Assembly: GCA_035652235.1 (NCBI GenBank)
Contig: DASREE010000015.1
Span: 6,112 to 70,111 of the forward strand
Source of the DNA: PALSA-612 sp035652235
Lineage (GTDB): Bacteria > Actinomycetota > Thermoleophilia > Gaiellales > Gaiellaceae
DNA length: 64,000 nt
Reading direction: 5' to 3'
Shown: piece after piece, positions 56,348-63,911 of the stretch
Position numbering within the stretch: the first letter of the stretch is position 1
How the letters are laid out: the number at the start of each line of letters is the position of its first letter
Translations under genes and position numbers: made by a program
The notes under the pieces: generated by a model
Told to the model about the DNA's origin: nothing
Database searches by the model: none
Seen by the model: the letters and a program-made list of their open reading frames with translations, nothing else

Positions 56348-57355
56348 GTGTCCCCCGCTCGCAGTCCTCGACGAGTGAGACCACCCATCCCGTCACCAGC
56401 ATCCGCCCGCCGTGCGCTCGCGCTCGTCCGCTCGCGGCCGTTCCGGCTCGCCCTCACCGCCGCCTTCGGCTTCGCCGGCCTCGCCGCCGCCGCCCTGACC
56501 GTGCGCCACTTCGTCGCGCACGGCTGGCCGCTCGCCAACGCCGATCCCTGGCTCGTAGTCGCCGCCGCCTCGCTCTTCCTCGGCGCCTACGCCTGCAAGG
56601 CGTTCGGCTGGAAGCGCCTGTTCGCCCGCCACGAGCGCCCGAGCGCCCGCGCGCTCGCGGCCGCCACGGGCGCGGCGACGGTCACCGGCCTCGCGCTTCC
56701 GAGTCGCTTCGACGAGCTCGTGCGCATCACCGTCGTCCGCCGCTTCCGCACCTCGCGGGCCGGCCTCGGCGCCATCTGCCTGTCGATCGTGCTCGTCGGC
56801 TTCCTCGACAGCGCGGCGCTGACCCCGCTCGCCTCCGTCGCCGCCGGCCTGACGCATGTCTCCGCCCTGCCGCGCGCAGGCCTCTCCGTCGTCGCCGCCG
56901 CCGGCATCGCCTCGGCCGCGATCGTCGCGGTCATCCCCAGGCTCGGCCGCTTCCACCGTCTCGCCCGTTTCCGGCTCGTCCGCTGGCTGGAGGCGCACTC
57001 CGCGGACACGGTCGAGGCGTCGAAGGCGTGGGTGCTCATCTCCGCGTCGTGGGCGCTCCGCGCGACCGCGCTGTACGTCCTCTTCCTCGCCCTCGGCCTG
57101 CGGGCGTCGTTCGTGCTCGCGCTTCTCTTCCTGTGCGCCTCGGCTGCCTCGGCGGCGCTCCCCGTCGCGCCGGCCGGAGCGGCCACGCAGGCGGGCGCCG
57201 GCGCGGCGATGCTCGCGCTGAGCGGCGTCGGCGCCGAGCGGGCGGTCGCGTTCGCGATCGCCGCCCAGGGGCTCGTCGTCCTGAGCGGCGCCGCCGTCGT
57301 CGTGCTCGCCGGTGCCTGGGAGGCGCGGCTGCGCCTGCTGCCCGCCGGCCGGTAG
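56348..57355 (+). CDS. UPF0104/LPG-synthase-type membrane protein
   Basis: A 335-residue protein of about eight spans. GTG 56348 is the mapped start; GTG 56375 is possible. Segments include ALTAAFGFAGLAAAALTV, WLVVAAASLFLGAYACKAFGWKRLF, the conserved ALAAATGAATVTGLALPSRFDELVRITVVRR, and ALPVAPAGAATQAGAGAAMLALSGVGAERAVAFAIAAQGLVVLSGAAVVVLAG at the end. This is the YbhN/AglD-like flippase domain of MprF (without the lysyltransferase part). It probably moves a lipid or lipid-linked substrate; TACTCT at 56330-56335 is a likely -10. Confidence 0.83.
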   Translation: MSPARSPRRVRPPIPSPASARRALALVRSRPFRLALTAAFGFAGLAAAALTVRHFVAHGWPLANADPWLVVAAASLFLGAYACKAFGWKRLFARHERPSARALAAATGAATVTGLALPSRFDELVRITVVRRFRTSRAGLGAICLSIVLVGFLDSAALTPLASVAAGLTHVSALPRAGLSVVAAAGIASAAIVAVIPRLGRFHRLARFRLVRWLEAHSADTVEASKAWVLISASWALRATALYVLFLALGLRASFVLALLFLCASAASAALPVAPAGAATQAGAGAAMLALSGVGAERAVAFAIAAQGLVVLSGAAVVVLAGAWEARLRLLPAGR

Positions 57356-57497
57356 CCAGCCTCGACTGCGCCGGCGTGCCGGGGGATCAGACGCCTTCCG
57401 CCCTGGGCCTGGCTTTCTCCGCTCGCACCCGCGGCCGCCGCCGTCCTCGCGTGGACGGTCTGGTCCGACACCGAGCAGGGCACGTGGATCGGGCGGC

Positions 57498-57683
57498 GTG
57501 CTGATCGCGCCGACGGCGCCGCTCGCGGACGCGCTCGCTGTGGAGACGCCGCCGTCTCGTCGCGGGTTCGCGGGAGCGCTCCGGCGCGCCCTGCTCGCGG
57601 CCGAGAGCGGCGTCGCCGCCGGCGCCGCCGCCCTGCTCGCGGCCGGACTCGGCTCCCACCTCGTCTTCCGTCCGTTCGGCTGA
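57498..57683 (+). CDS. Possible small membrane-associated protein
   Basis: A 61-residue frame from GTG with a hydrophobic C-terminal half: PSRRGFAGALRRALLAAESGVAAGAAALLAAGLGSHLVFRPFG. It could be a single-span protein; no ribosome binding site is convincing and no family is known. A later GTG near 57540 would give a 47-residue form. Listed as a candidate only. Confidence 0.3.
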   Translation: MLIAPTAPLADALAVETPPSRRGFAGALRRALLAAESGVAAGAAALLAAGLGSHLVFRPFG

Positions 57684-57720
57684 CGGCACGAGCGCGCCGC
57701 AGCCGAGCGGTGCGAAGCGC

Positions 57721-57726
57721 TACCGT
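57721..57726 (+). promoter_or_regulatory. -10 element of a leaderless promoter
   Basis: TACCGT, seven bases before GTG 57734; the start is therefore set there rather than at 57710. Confidence 0.6.
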
Positions 57727-57733
57727 CCCGTGC

Positions 57734-59341
57734 GTGACGCTTCGGGCATCGCCCCTCACCCGGGAGGTGGTGGCGGCGGGCGGCGCGGCCGCCTCGCTCT
57801 CGGCGCTTCTCGTCTGGGCAGGCCCTCCCGGCATCGACTTCGCGGCGCACGTCTACCAGCGCGCCATCTTCATCCAGCACGGCTTCGCGCTCTGGAACAA
57901 CTTCTGGTACGCGGGCCGCTACAGCTTCGTCACCTACAGCCTCCTCTACTACCCGCTCGCCGCCTGGCTCGGGATCCGGCTGCTCGCGGTGGCCACGGTG
58001 GCGACGGCCGCGCTCGCGTTCGCCGTCGTCGTCCTGCGCCAGTGGGGGCAGAAGGCGCGCTGGTCGAGTCGGACGTTCGCCATCGTCTGGGCGGGGATCG
58101 TCCTCTCCGCCGCCTTCCCGTTCGCCCTCGGCGCCGCGCTGGCGCTGCTCGCCATGTGCGCGCTGCAGGCCCGGCGGTTGTGGCGCTTCGCCGCCCTCGC
58201 GGTGTTGACGCTCGCCGCGAGTCCGGTCGCGTTCGTCCTGCTGACGCTGATCCTCGGCGGGCTCGCCGTCGGCCGCCGCACGGAGCGGCGGACGCTCCTC
58301 GGCGCGGGGCTCGCGATCGGCGTGCTCGTCCTCGCCGAGCTCGCCCTGTGGCGGATCTTCCCGAACGACGGACGGTACCCGTTCTCCGGGCTGGAGCTGG
58401 CGGGCGTCCTCGTCTTCTGCGCCTTCGGCGTCGTGCTCAGCTGGCGGGTCGAGCGCGCGCGCGTCGTCCGCTTCTTCTTCCCCGTGTACGCGCTCGGGTG
58501 CATCGTCGCCTTCGTCGTCCCCTCGGCGCTCGGCGACAACGTCATCCGCGTCCGCTACGCCGCCGTGCCGGTCGCGGTGCTGCTGCTCGCCCTGCGCGAG
58601 TGGCGGCCGCGGCTGCTCGCGGTCGTCGCCCTCGGCCTCGCCGTCTCCTGGAACGTCTCGCCGCTCGCGGACAGCTTCGCCAAGTCGAGCGGCGACCCCG
58701 CCGCGAGCGCCCGCTTCTGGGCGCCGACGATCGGCTTCCTGCACCGGCACCTGAGCCCCTCCTACCGCGTCGAGGCGGTCGACACGGTCGGCCACTGGGA
58801 CGCCTTCTACCTGCCGCGGGCGCGGATCCCGCTCGCCCGGGGCTGGTTCCGCCAGGACGACTTCCCGCTGAACGCGATCCTCTACTCGCACTACGGCCCC
58901 CGTGCCTACATGGCCTGGCTCCGCCGGCTCGGCGTCCGCTACGTCGTCCTCACCTCCGCCCCGCCCGACTACAGCGCGCAGGCGGAGGCGAAGCTCGTGC
59001 GCAGCGGACGGCTGCCGCTCCGGCCCGTCTTCCGCACCGCCGAGGCGACCGTGTACGAGGTCCCGCACGCCCGGCCGATGGTGACCGGACCCGGCTGCGC
59101 GCGCGTCGTCTCGCTGACGGAGGACGGGATGGCGCTCCGAGTCTGCAGGCCGGGCGTGTACCGGATCGCGATCCGCTACAGCCCGTACTGGCACGCCTCG
59201 CGCGGCTGCGTCACGGCCGGGAAGGACGGCTTGATCCGCTTCCGCGCCCGGCGGCCGTCGTTCGTGAAGCTCAGCTTCAAGGTCGACGCCGGCCGGGCGC
59301 TGCAGGCGATGGCGGGGGGAGAGCCGAAGGCGTGCCGGTAG
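57734..59341 (+). CDS. Large polytopic membrane protein, GT-C/6-pyruvoyl-like type
   Basis: A 535-residue protein with about ten spans in the first 320 residues and a soluble C-terminal domain. It begins ...GPPGIDFAAHVYQRAIFIQHGFALWNNFWYAGRYSFVTYSLLYYPLAAWLGIRLL, where the Asp-Phe-x-x-His of the first outer loop resembles GT-C glycosyltransferase entry loops. The C-terminal part has VGHWDAFYLPRARIPLARGWFRQDDFPLNAILYSHYGPRAYMAWLRRLGVRYVVL and a beta-rich end. It might be an arabinosyl- or mannosyltransferase-like protein. Function unproven. Confidence 0.75.
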   Translation: MTLRASPLTREVVAAGGAAASLSALLVWAGPPGIDFAAHVYQRAIFIQHGFALWNNFWYAGRYSFVTYSLLYYPLAAWLGIRLLAVATVATAALAFAVVVLRQWGQKARWSSRTFAIVWAGIVLSAAFPFALGAALALLAMCALQARRLWRFAALAVLTLAASPVAFVLLTLILGGLAVGRRTERRTLLGAGLAIGVLVLAELALWRIFPNDGRYPFSGLELAGVLVFCAFGVVLSWRVERARVVRFFFPVYALGCIVAFVVPSALGDNVIRVRYAAVPVAVLLLALREWRPRLLAVVALGLAVSWNVSPLADSFAKSSGDPAASARFWAPTIGFLHRHLSPSYRVEAVDTVGHWDAFYLPRARIPLARGWFRQDDFPLNAILYSHYGPRAYMAWLRRLGVRYVVLTSAPPDYSAQAEAKLVRSGRLPLRPVFRTAEATVYEVPHARPMVTGPGCARVVSLTEDGMALRVCRPGVYRIAIRYSPYWHASRGCVTAGKDGLIRFRARRPSFVKLSFKVDAGRALQAMAGGEPKACR

Positions 59342-59367
59342 GCGTGACCCGGGTCGAGCGCGGTGAG

Positions 59368-59373
59368 TAGACT
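59368..59373 (+). promoter_or_regulatory. -10 element of a leaderless promoter (cytochrome c gene)
   Basis: TAGACT, seven bases before ATG 59381. Confidence 0.6.
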
Positions 59374-59380
59374 CGCACGC

Positions 59381-59782
59381 ATGCGCCGCCCAGCCGCCGT
59401 CGCCGCTTCCGCTGCGGCGCTGCTCAGCGCCGGCCTCGTCGCCGGGTGCGGCTCACAGGGCGTGACGACGGCGACGCCGCAGACCGTCCAGGGCAGCGTG
59501 CCGGCGCCAACCCAGACGACCCCCACCGCGCCGGCCGCGAAGGGCGACCCGGTGGCGGGCAAGGCGGTCTTCGTCTCGGCCGGGTGCAGCGGCTGTCACA
59601 CGCTCAAGGCGGCGAACGCGACGGGCACCGTCGGCCCCAACCTCGACCAGAAGAAACCGCCACTGGCGCTGATCGTCGACCGTGTCACGAACGGGAAGGG
59701 CGTGATGCCGTCCTTCAAGGGGTCGCTTTCGTCCAAGCAGATCGCCGACGTGGCGGCGTTCGTCTACCAGTCGACGCACTAA
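59381..59782 (+). CDS. Lipoprotein c-type cytochrome
   Basis: A 133-residue exported cytochrome. The signal peptide ends in a lipobox (SAGLVAGC), predicting a lipid-anchored protein. A Thr/Pro/Ala-rich linker follows, then a mono-heme domain with CSGCH in VFVSAGCSGCHTLKAANATGTVGPNLDQ and the distal Met in VMPSFKGSLSSKQIADVAAFVYQ. This is a small class I cytochrome c such as cytochrome c6/c551. The start ATG follows a TAGACT -10 by seven bases. It probably carries electrons at the outer membrane face. Confidence 0.92.
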   Translation: MRRPAAVAASAAALLSAGLVAGCGSQGVTTATPQTVQGSVPAPTQTTPTAPAAKGDPVAGKAVFVSAGCSGCHTLKAANATGTVGPNLDQKKPPLALIVDRVTNGKGVMPSFKGSLSSKQIADVAAFVYQSTH

Positions 59783-59811
59783 TTCCTCGTCGGCGACGCG
59801 CCGGGCTCGTC

Positions 59812-60657
59812 CTGCCACCGGGCTTCCCACACGAGGTCCGAGCGTTCGCCTGCGACCTCGACCGGACGCTGATCGCCGAGGACGCGGTGCTCCGCCCGCG
59901 CACGCTGGCGGCGATCGACGCGGCGCGCGCCGCCGGGGTGCACGTGCTCCTCGTCACGGGTCGCATGTTCCAGTCGGTGCGGCGGTACGCGCTCGTCGCC
60001 GGCATCACCGACCCGGTCGTCTGCTACCAGGGTGCCGTCGTCGCCGATCCGGTGAGCGGCGAGTTTCTGCGGCACGTGCCGATGCCGCTCGCCGAGGCCC
60101 GCGAGGTGATCTCGCTCGTCGAGGCGACCGGCGAGACGATCCTCGTGTACGTGGACGACGAGCTGTACGTCTCCCGCGAGACGCCGGCGTCCGACGCCTA
60201 CGCAGGCTTCCAGCACCTCGACGTGCACGCCGTCGGCGACCTGCTCGCGTGGCTCCCGAAGGCGCCGACGAAGCTCGTCGCCGTCGGCGAGCCGAGCGCG
60301 CTCGACCGACTGGAGGAGAAGATGAAGCGCCACTTCGGCAGACGGCTGTTCATCTCGAAGTCGCTGCCGCACTTCCTCGAGTTCGCGAGCCCGGCGGTGA
60401 CGAAGGGGTCCGGGCTCGAGTTCGCCGCCCGGCGCCTCGGCTTCGCCAGCGAGCAGACGGTCGCCTTCGGCGACGGCGAGAACGACCTCGAGCTGATCGA
60501 GTGGGCCGGGTTCGGCGTCGCCGTGGCGAACGCGCACCCGAAGGTGCTCGCGCTCGCCGACTACGTCTGCCCGTGCGTGGAGGAGGAGGGCGTCGCCCAG
60601 GTGATCGAGTCGTATCTCGCCACCGCCGCCTCCTCGCCGCCCAGCCGAGCCTCATAA
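59812..60657 (+). CDS. HAD-superfamily (Cof-type) phosphatase with non-canonical start
   Basis: A protein of about 281 residues. The HAD motifs are RAFACDLDRTLIAED (I, with Arg for the usual Gly), VLLVTGR (II), KAPTKLVAV (III region) and FGDGENDLELIEWAG (IV). The cap is of the C2 (Cof) type. No ATG, GTG or TTG lies in frame between the upstream gene and motif I. CTG 59812 is my best guess; ATT 59782, overlapping the cytochrome stop, is another. A frameshifted or misread start is also possible. Likely acts on sugar phosphates, FMN or pyridoxal phosphate. Confidence 0.83.
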   Translation: MPPGFPHEVRAFACDLDRTLIAEDAVLRPRTLAAIDAARAAGVHVLLVTGRMFQSVRRYALVAGITDPVVCYQGAVVADPVSGEFLRHVPMPLAEAREVISLVEATGETILVYVDDELYVSRETPASDAYAGFQHLDVHAVGDLLAWLPKAPTKLVAVGEPSALDRLEEKMKRHFGRRLFISKSLPHFLEFASPAVTKGSGLEFAARRLGFASEQTVAFGDGENDLELIEWAGFGVAVANAHPKVLALADYVCPCVEEEGVAQVIESYLATAASSPPSRAS

Positions 60658-60670
60658 CAGGCCCGACCTC

Positions 60671-60685
60671 GTAACAGACTGTTAC
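60671..60685. repeat. 15-base palindrome, copy 1
   Basis: GTAACAG-A-CTGTTAC, preceded by CTC. The same sequence recurs at 60749 and a half-copy CTCATAACAG lies at 60651-60660. Confidence 0.75.
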
Positions 60686-60748
60686 CTGACCCGATCGCGG
60701 CCGTGAAGCGCCTCTCGGAATGCGGGCGCGACGGACGCCGCGCCCCTC

Positions 60749-60763
60749 GTAACAGACTGTTAC
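60749..60763. repeat. 15-base palindrome, copy 2 (serS promoter)
   Basis: GTAACAG-A-CTGTTAC, again preceded by CTC, centred 78 bases from copy 1 and covering the -35 zone upstream of the serS -10. Suits a dimeric repressor or a dispersed repeat. Confidence 0.7.
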
Positions 60764-60778
60764 AAGGGAGCGGCGGCT

Positions 60779-60784
60779 TAGACT
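60779..60784 (+). promoter_or_regulatory. -10 element of the leaderless serS promoter
   Basis: TAGACT, seven bases before GTG 60792; the same hexamer and spacing as the cytochrome c gene. Confidence 0.65.
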
Positions 60785-60791
60785 CAGGGGC

Positions 60792-62012
60792 GTGATCGAC
60801 CTCCGCGCAGCGCGGAACGACCCCGCGGGATTCCGTGCCGCGCTCGCCCGCAAGGGGGCGGCGGAGGCGTTCGACCGGCTGCTCGAGGCGGACGCGAGGT
60901 GGCGCTCGGTCCTGCCGCGCGTCGAGGAGCTCCGCTCGCGGCAGAAGCTGTCCGGCAAGCCGACGCCCGAGCAGGCCGAGGAGCTCCGCCGCGTCAAGGA
61001 GGAGCTGCACGCGCTCGAGGAGGAGCTGGCGGCCGCCGAGCGGGAGCGCGACGAGGCCCTCCAGCTCGTGCCGAACCCGCCCCACCCGGACGCACCCGAC
61101 GGAACGAGCGAGGAGGAGGCGGTCGAGCTCCGTCGCGTCGGCGAGCCGCCGGCGATCGCCCACCCGAAGGATCACCTGGAGCTCGGCCGCTTCGAGATGG
61201 AGCGGGCGGCACGGCTGTCCGGCTCGCGCTTCGGCTACCTGGTCGGCGACACCGCCCTGCTCGCGCTCGCCCTCTACCGCTACGCGCTCGACCGCCTGGT
61301 GGAGGAGGGCTTCACGCCGATGCTGCCGCCGGTGCTCGTCCGGGAGGAGGCGATGTTCGGCACGGGGTTCTTCCCGACCGAGAGGAGCAACATCTACGCC
61401 GTCGACGGGGACGACCTGTTCCTCACCGGCACGTCCGAGGTGGCGCTCGCCGGCCTGCACATGGGCGAGGTCCTCGCCGCCGAGGACCTGCCGCTCCGCT
61501 ACGCCGCCTTCTCGACGAACTTCCGCCGCGAGGCAGGCGCGGCCGGGCGCGACACGCGCGGCATGTTCCGCGTGCACCAGTTCAACAAGGTCGAGATGTT
61601 CGTCTACACGCGGCCCGAGGAGTCGTGGGCCGAGCACGAGCGGCTGCTCGCGATTGAGGAGTCGATCGTGCAGGGGCTCGGCCTCCCCTACCGGGTGGTC
61701 GACACCGCCGCCGGCGACCTCGGCGCCTCGGCCGCACGCAAGTACGACATCGAGGCCTGGTTTCCGTCGCAGGGCCGCTACCGGGAGATCACGTCGTGCT
61801 CGAACACGACGGACTTCCAGGCCCGACGGCTCGGCATCCGCTACCGCAGCGCGCACGGGCTCGAGCCCGTGCACACGCTGAACGGCACCGCCGTGACCGA
61901 CCGCGCGGCGCTCGCCGTCCTGGAGAACTACCAGCAGGAGGACGGCTCGGTGTCCGTACCGCCCGTGCTCGAGCGGTTCGGCGCGCCCGCGCGCATCGAG
62001 GCGTCGGGCTGA
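60792..62012 (+). CDS. serS: Seryl-tRNA synthetase
   Basis: A 406-residue class II synthetase, slightly shorter than the common 420-430. The N-terminal coiled-coil tRNA-binding arm spans about 30-100 (LEADARWRSVLPRVEELRSRQKLSG...LEEELAAAERERDEAL). The catalytic domain has motif 2 FRREAGAAGRDTRGMFRVHQFNKVEMFVYTRPE, the ITSCSNTTDFQARRLGIRYR segment, and motif 3 VHTLNGTAVTDRAALAVLENYQQEDGSVSVPPVL. It charges tRNA-Ser; a tRNA-Ser gene lies about 1.9 kb downstream. Confidence 0.97.
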   Translation: MIDLRAARNDPAGFRAALARKGAAEAFDRLLEADARWRSVLPRVEELRSRQKLSGKPTPEQAEELRRVKEELHALEEELAAAERERDEALQLVPNPPHPDAPDGTSEEEAVELRRVGEPPAIAHPKDHLELGRFEMERAARLSGSRFGYLVGDTALLALALYRYALDRLVEEGFTPMLPPVLVREEAMFGTGFFPTERSNIYAVDGDDLFLTGTSEVALAGLHMGEVLAAEDLPLRYAAFSTNFRREAGAAGRDTRGMFRVHQFNKVEMFVYTRPEESWAEHERLLAIEESIVQGLGLPYRVVDTAAGDLGASAARKYDIEAWFPSQGRYREITSCSNTTDFQARRLGIRYRSAHGLEPVHTLNGTAVTDRAALAVLENYQQEDGSVSVPPVLERFGAPARIEASG

Positions 62013-62116
62013 CCCGCGCAGCCCGACCCGATGCCGACACCCCCGCCGCCCGCCCGGCTGCGGCCCGCTCGAGGGCGCGCGCCGCCACGCGGCGCCTGCC
62101 GCTGGATCGGGGGCTC

Positions 62117-63838
62117 GTGCTCGCCGGCGCGCTCTCGCTCGCGGTCGTCGGGGTCACGTACTGGCGCCTCTTCTACGGCGTCGACCTGACGGACGAGTCG
62201 TTCTACGTCGCGCTGCCGTATCGGTTCGTGCTCGGCGCGCGCCCGTTCGTGGACGAGACGACTGTCTCGCAGCAGGCGGCGCTCCTCGTCTACCCCTTCG
62301 TGCGCGCGTACGCGGCCCTCGCCGGAGTCGACGGACTCGTGCTCTTCGTCCGCCACCTGCAGCTCGCGCTCTCGCTGCTCGTCGCCGGGGCCGCCTTCGT
62401 CTCGCTGCGCCGTCTCGTGCGCAGCGACGCTGCGGCCGTCGCGCTGGCCCTGCCCGCCGTCGCCTTCGTACCCTTCGACGTGCACAGCCTGAGCTACAAC
62501 ACGCTCGGCTGCGGCCTGTTCACCGCCGGCTCGCTGCTCGCCTTCGCTGCCGCGCCCGGACGTGGCGGCCGGCGGAGGCTCCTCGTCGCCGGAGCCTGCC
62601 TTGGCCTGGCCGTCTTCGCCTACCCGCCGCTCGTCGCAGCCGGCGCCGCCTGCCTCGCGGCGCGGCTCCTCGCCTCTCGCCGGGCCGGCGACCTCGCCGC
62701 CTTCGGGCTGCCGCTCGTCCTGCTCCCGCTCGCGGGGATGACGGCGCTCGTCGCGACCTCGGGGCTCCACGCCGTCGCCCGCGGCTACCGGAACTCGACC
62801 GGCAACCTCGGCCACGGCGGCGGGCTGGGCAAGCTGTGGGACGTCGTCGACCACCAGGCGACGACCTTCCACTACTGGTACGTGCTTTTGCCCGTGCTCG
62901 CCCTCGCCGCCGCCGCATGGCGTCTGCGGCCGGCGCTCGCGGCGTCCGTGCTCTCGCTGCTGCCCCTCGTCCTCTGGCCGGTGTCGCTCTCGCGCGCGTT
63001 CCCGCCGACGACCTTCTCGGCCTCGGTCGAGTTCGCCGCCCACGACGGCCTGCTCGCCCTGCCGCTGTTCGCGTTCGTGCGCCGGCGGCCGGAGGCGCAG
63101 CGCCTGCTCGTCGCCGTCTGGGCGCCGGCGCTCGTGGCCGGCGCCGCGACCGGGTACGCGAGCTCGAACGGCGGCGTGAACGCCGGCGTCGGCCTCTTCC
63201 CCGCCACCTTCGTCACCACCGTCTTCCTCGTCTGGGCGGTGGAGGACGCCCTGCGGCGGGCCGGACGCGCCCGGCCCGCACCGGCGCTGCCCGCGCTTGC
63301 CCCGGCGCTGGTCGTGCCGGCGATCCTGCTCGTCCTCGGCACGGCCGTGTACCGGGACGGCCCGCTCTCCCGGCTGCCGACGGCGGTGTCGGGCGGCGCC
63401 TTCGCCGGCATCAGGACGAGCACGAACAAGGCGCTCTACCTGGACCAGCTCGAGCACGATCTGGCCGGTGTCGGGCACAGCTGCCGGATCGCCTTCTTCA
63501 AGGACTTTCCGGCCGGCTACCTGCTGACAGCCGCGCGGCCGGACACGAACGCCGCCTGGGTCGCGACCGTTCGCTCCGACCGCACCGAGGCCTACCAGGA
63601 CGATCTCGTCCGCTACTGGCAGCGGCACGGCTTCCCGGACGTGGCGGTGGTCGTCCGGCTCATCCCGTACGAGTCACGTCGCTCCGCACGGGTCGAGCGC
63701 TACCTGCCGGGGACGCCGCTCGCCGATCTCCTCGCCTCTCCCGCCTACCGACTGATCGCCCGCCGCTACAACTACGCGCTTTACGAGCGGCGGAGCTCCA
63801 CCTGCGGCGTCGTCCCGCCGGCGCGCTCCGGCACCTGA
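62117..63838 (+). CDS. Large polytopic membrane protein, GT-C-like
   Basis: A protein of about 573 residues with ten or more spans. The first loop FYGVDLTDESFYVALPYRFVLGARPFVDETTVSQQAALLVYPF carries the acidic D-x-T-D-E-S-F that resembles GT-C/PMT-type catalytic loops. A soluble C-terminal part follows (LYLDQLEHDLAGVGHSCRIAFFKDFPAGYLLTAARPDTNAAWVATV). I use GTG 62117; the frame is open further upstream without an ATG or GTG (CTG 62009 overlaps the serS stop). It probably transfers sugar from a lipid carrier; not shown by the sequence. Confidence 0.78.
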   Translation: MLAGALSLAVVGVTYWRLFYGVDLTDESFYVALPYRFVLGARPFVDETTVSQQAALLVYPFVRAYAALAGVDGLVLFVRHLQLALSLLVAGAAFVSLRRLVRSDAAAVALALPAVAFVPFDVHSLSYNTLGCGLFTAGSLLAFAAAPGRGGRRRLLVAGACLGLAVFAYPPLVAAGAACLAARLLASRRAGDLAAFGLPLVLLPLAGMTALVATSGLHAVARGYRNSTGNLGHGGGLGKLWDVVDHQATTFHYWYVLLPVLALAAAAWRLRPALAASVLSLLPLVLWPVSLSRAFPPTTFSASVEFAAHDGLLALPLFAFVRRRPEAQRLLVAVWAPALVAGAATGYASSNGGVNAGVGLFPATFVTTVFLVWAVEDALRRAGRARPAPALPALAPALVVPAILLVLGTAVYRDGPLSRLPTAVSGGAFAGIRTSTNKALYLDQLEHDLAGVGHSCRIAFFKDFPAGYLLTAARPDTNAAWVATVRSDRTEAYQDDLVRYWQRHGFPDVAVVVRLIPYESRRSARVERYLPGTPLADLLASPAYRLIARRYNYALYERRSSTCGVVPPARSGT

Positions 63839-63899
63839 GCGGGCTGTGCGGTCCTCGCCCTGCGCCGGGGGACGGACGGCTCTGCGGGCCGAAACCGGC

Positions 63900-63905
63900 T
63901 ACGCT
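63900..63905 (+). promoter_or_regulatory. -10 element of the tRNA-Ser gene
   Basis: TACGCT ends seven bases before the first base of tRNA-Ser. Confidence 0.5.
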
Positions 63906-63911
63906 CGACCC

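Larger units (their letters stand above)
57356..57733. other. Intergenic region with one doubtful small ORF
   Basis: The 378 bases between the UPF0104 gene and the next membrane protein hold mostly Arg/Pro-rich chance frames. One + frame (57498-57683) is listed separately as a possible small protein. The last 15 bases hold the promoter of the downstream gene. Confidence 0.4.

Noticed and set aside
62031..62180. ATG 62031 after serS as the start of the membrane protein
   Set aside because: It is in another frame and encodes an Arg/Pro/Ser-rich stretch; the membrane protein frame has no ATG there.
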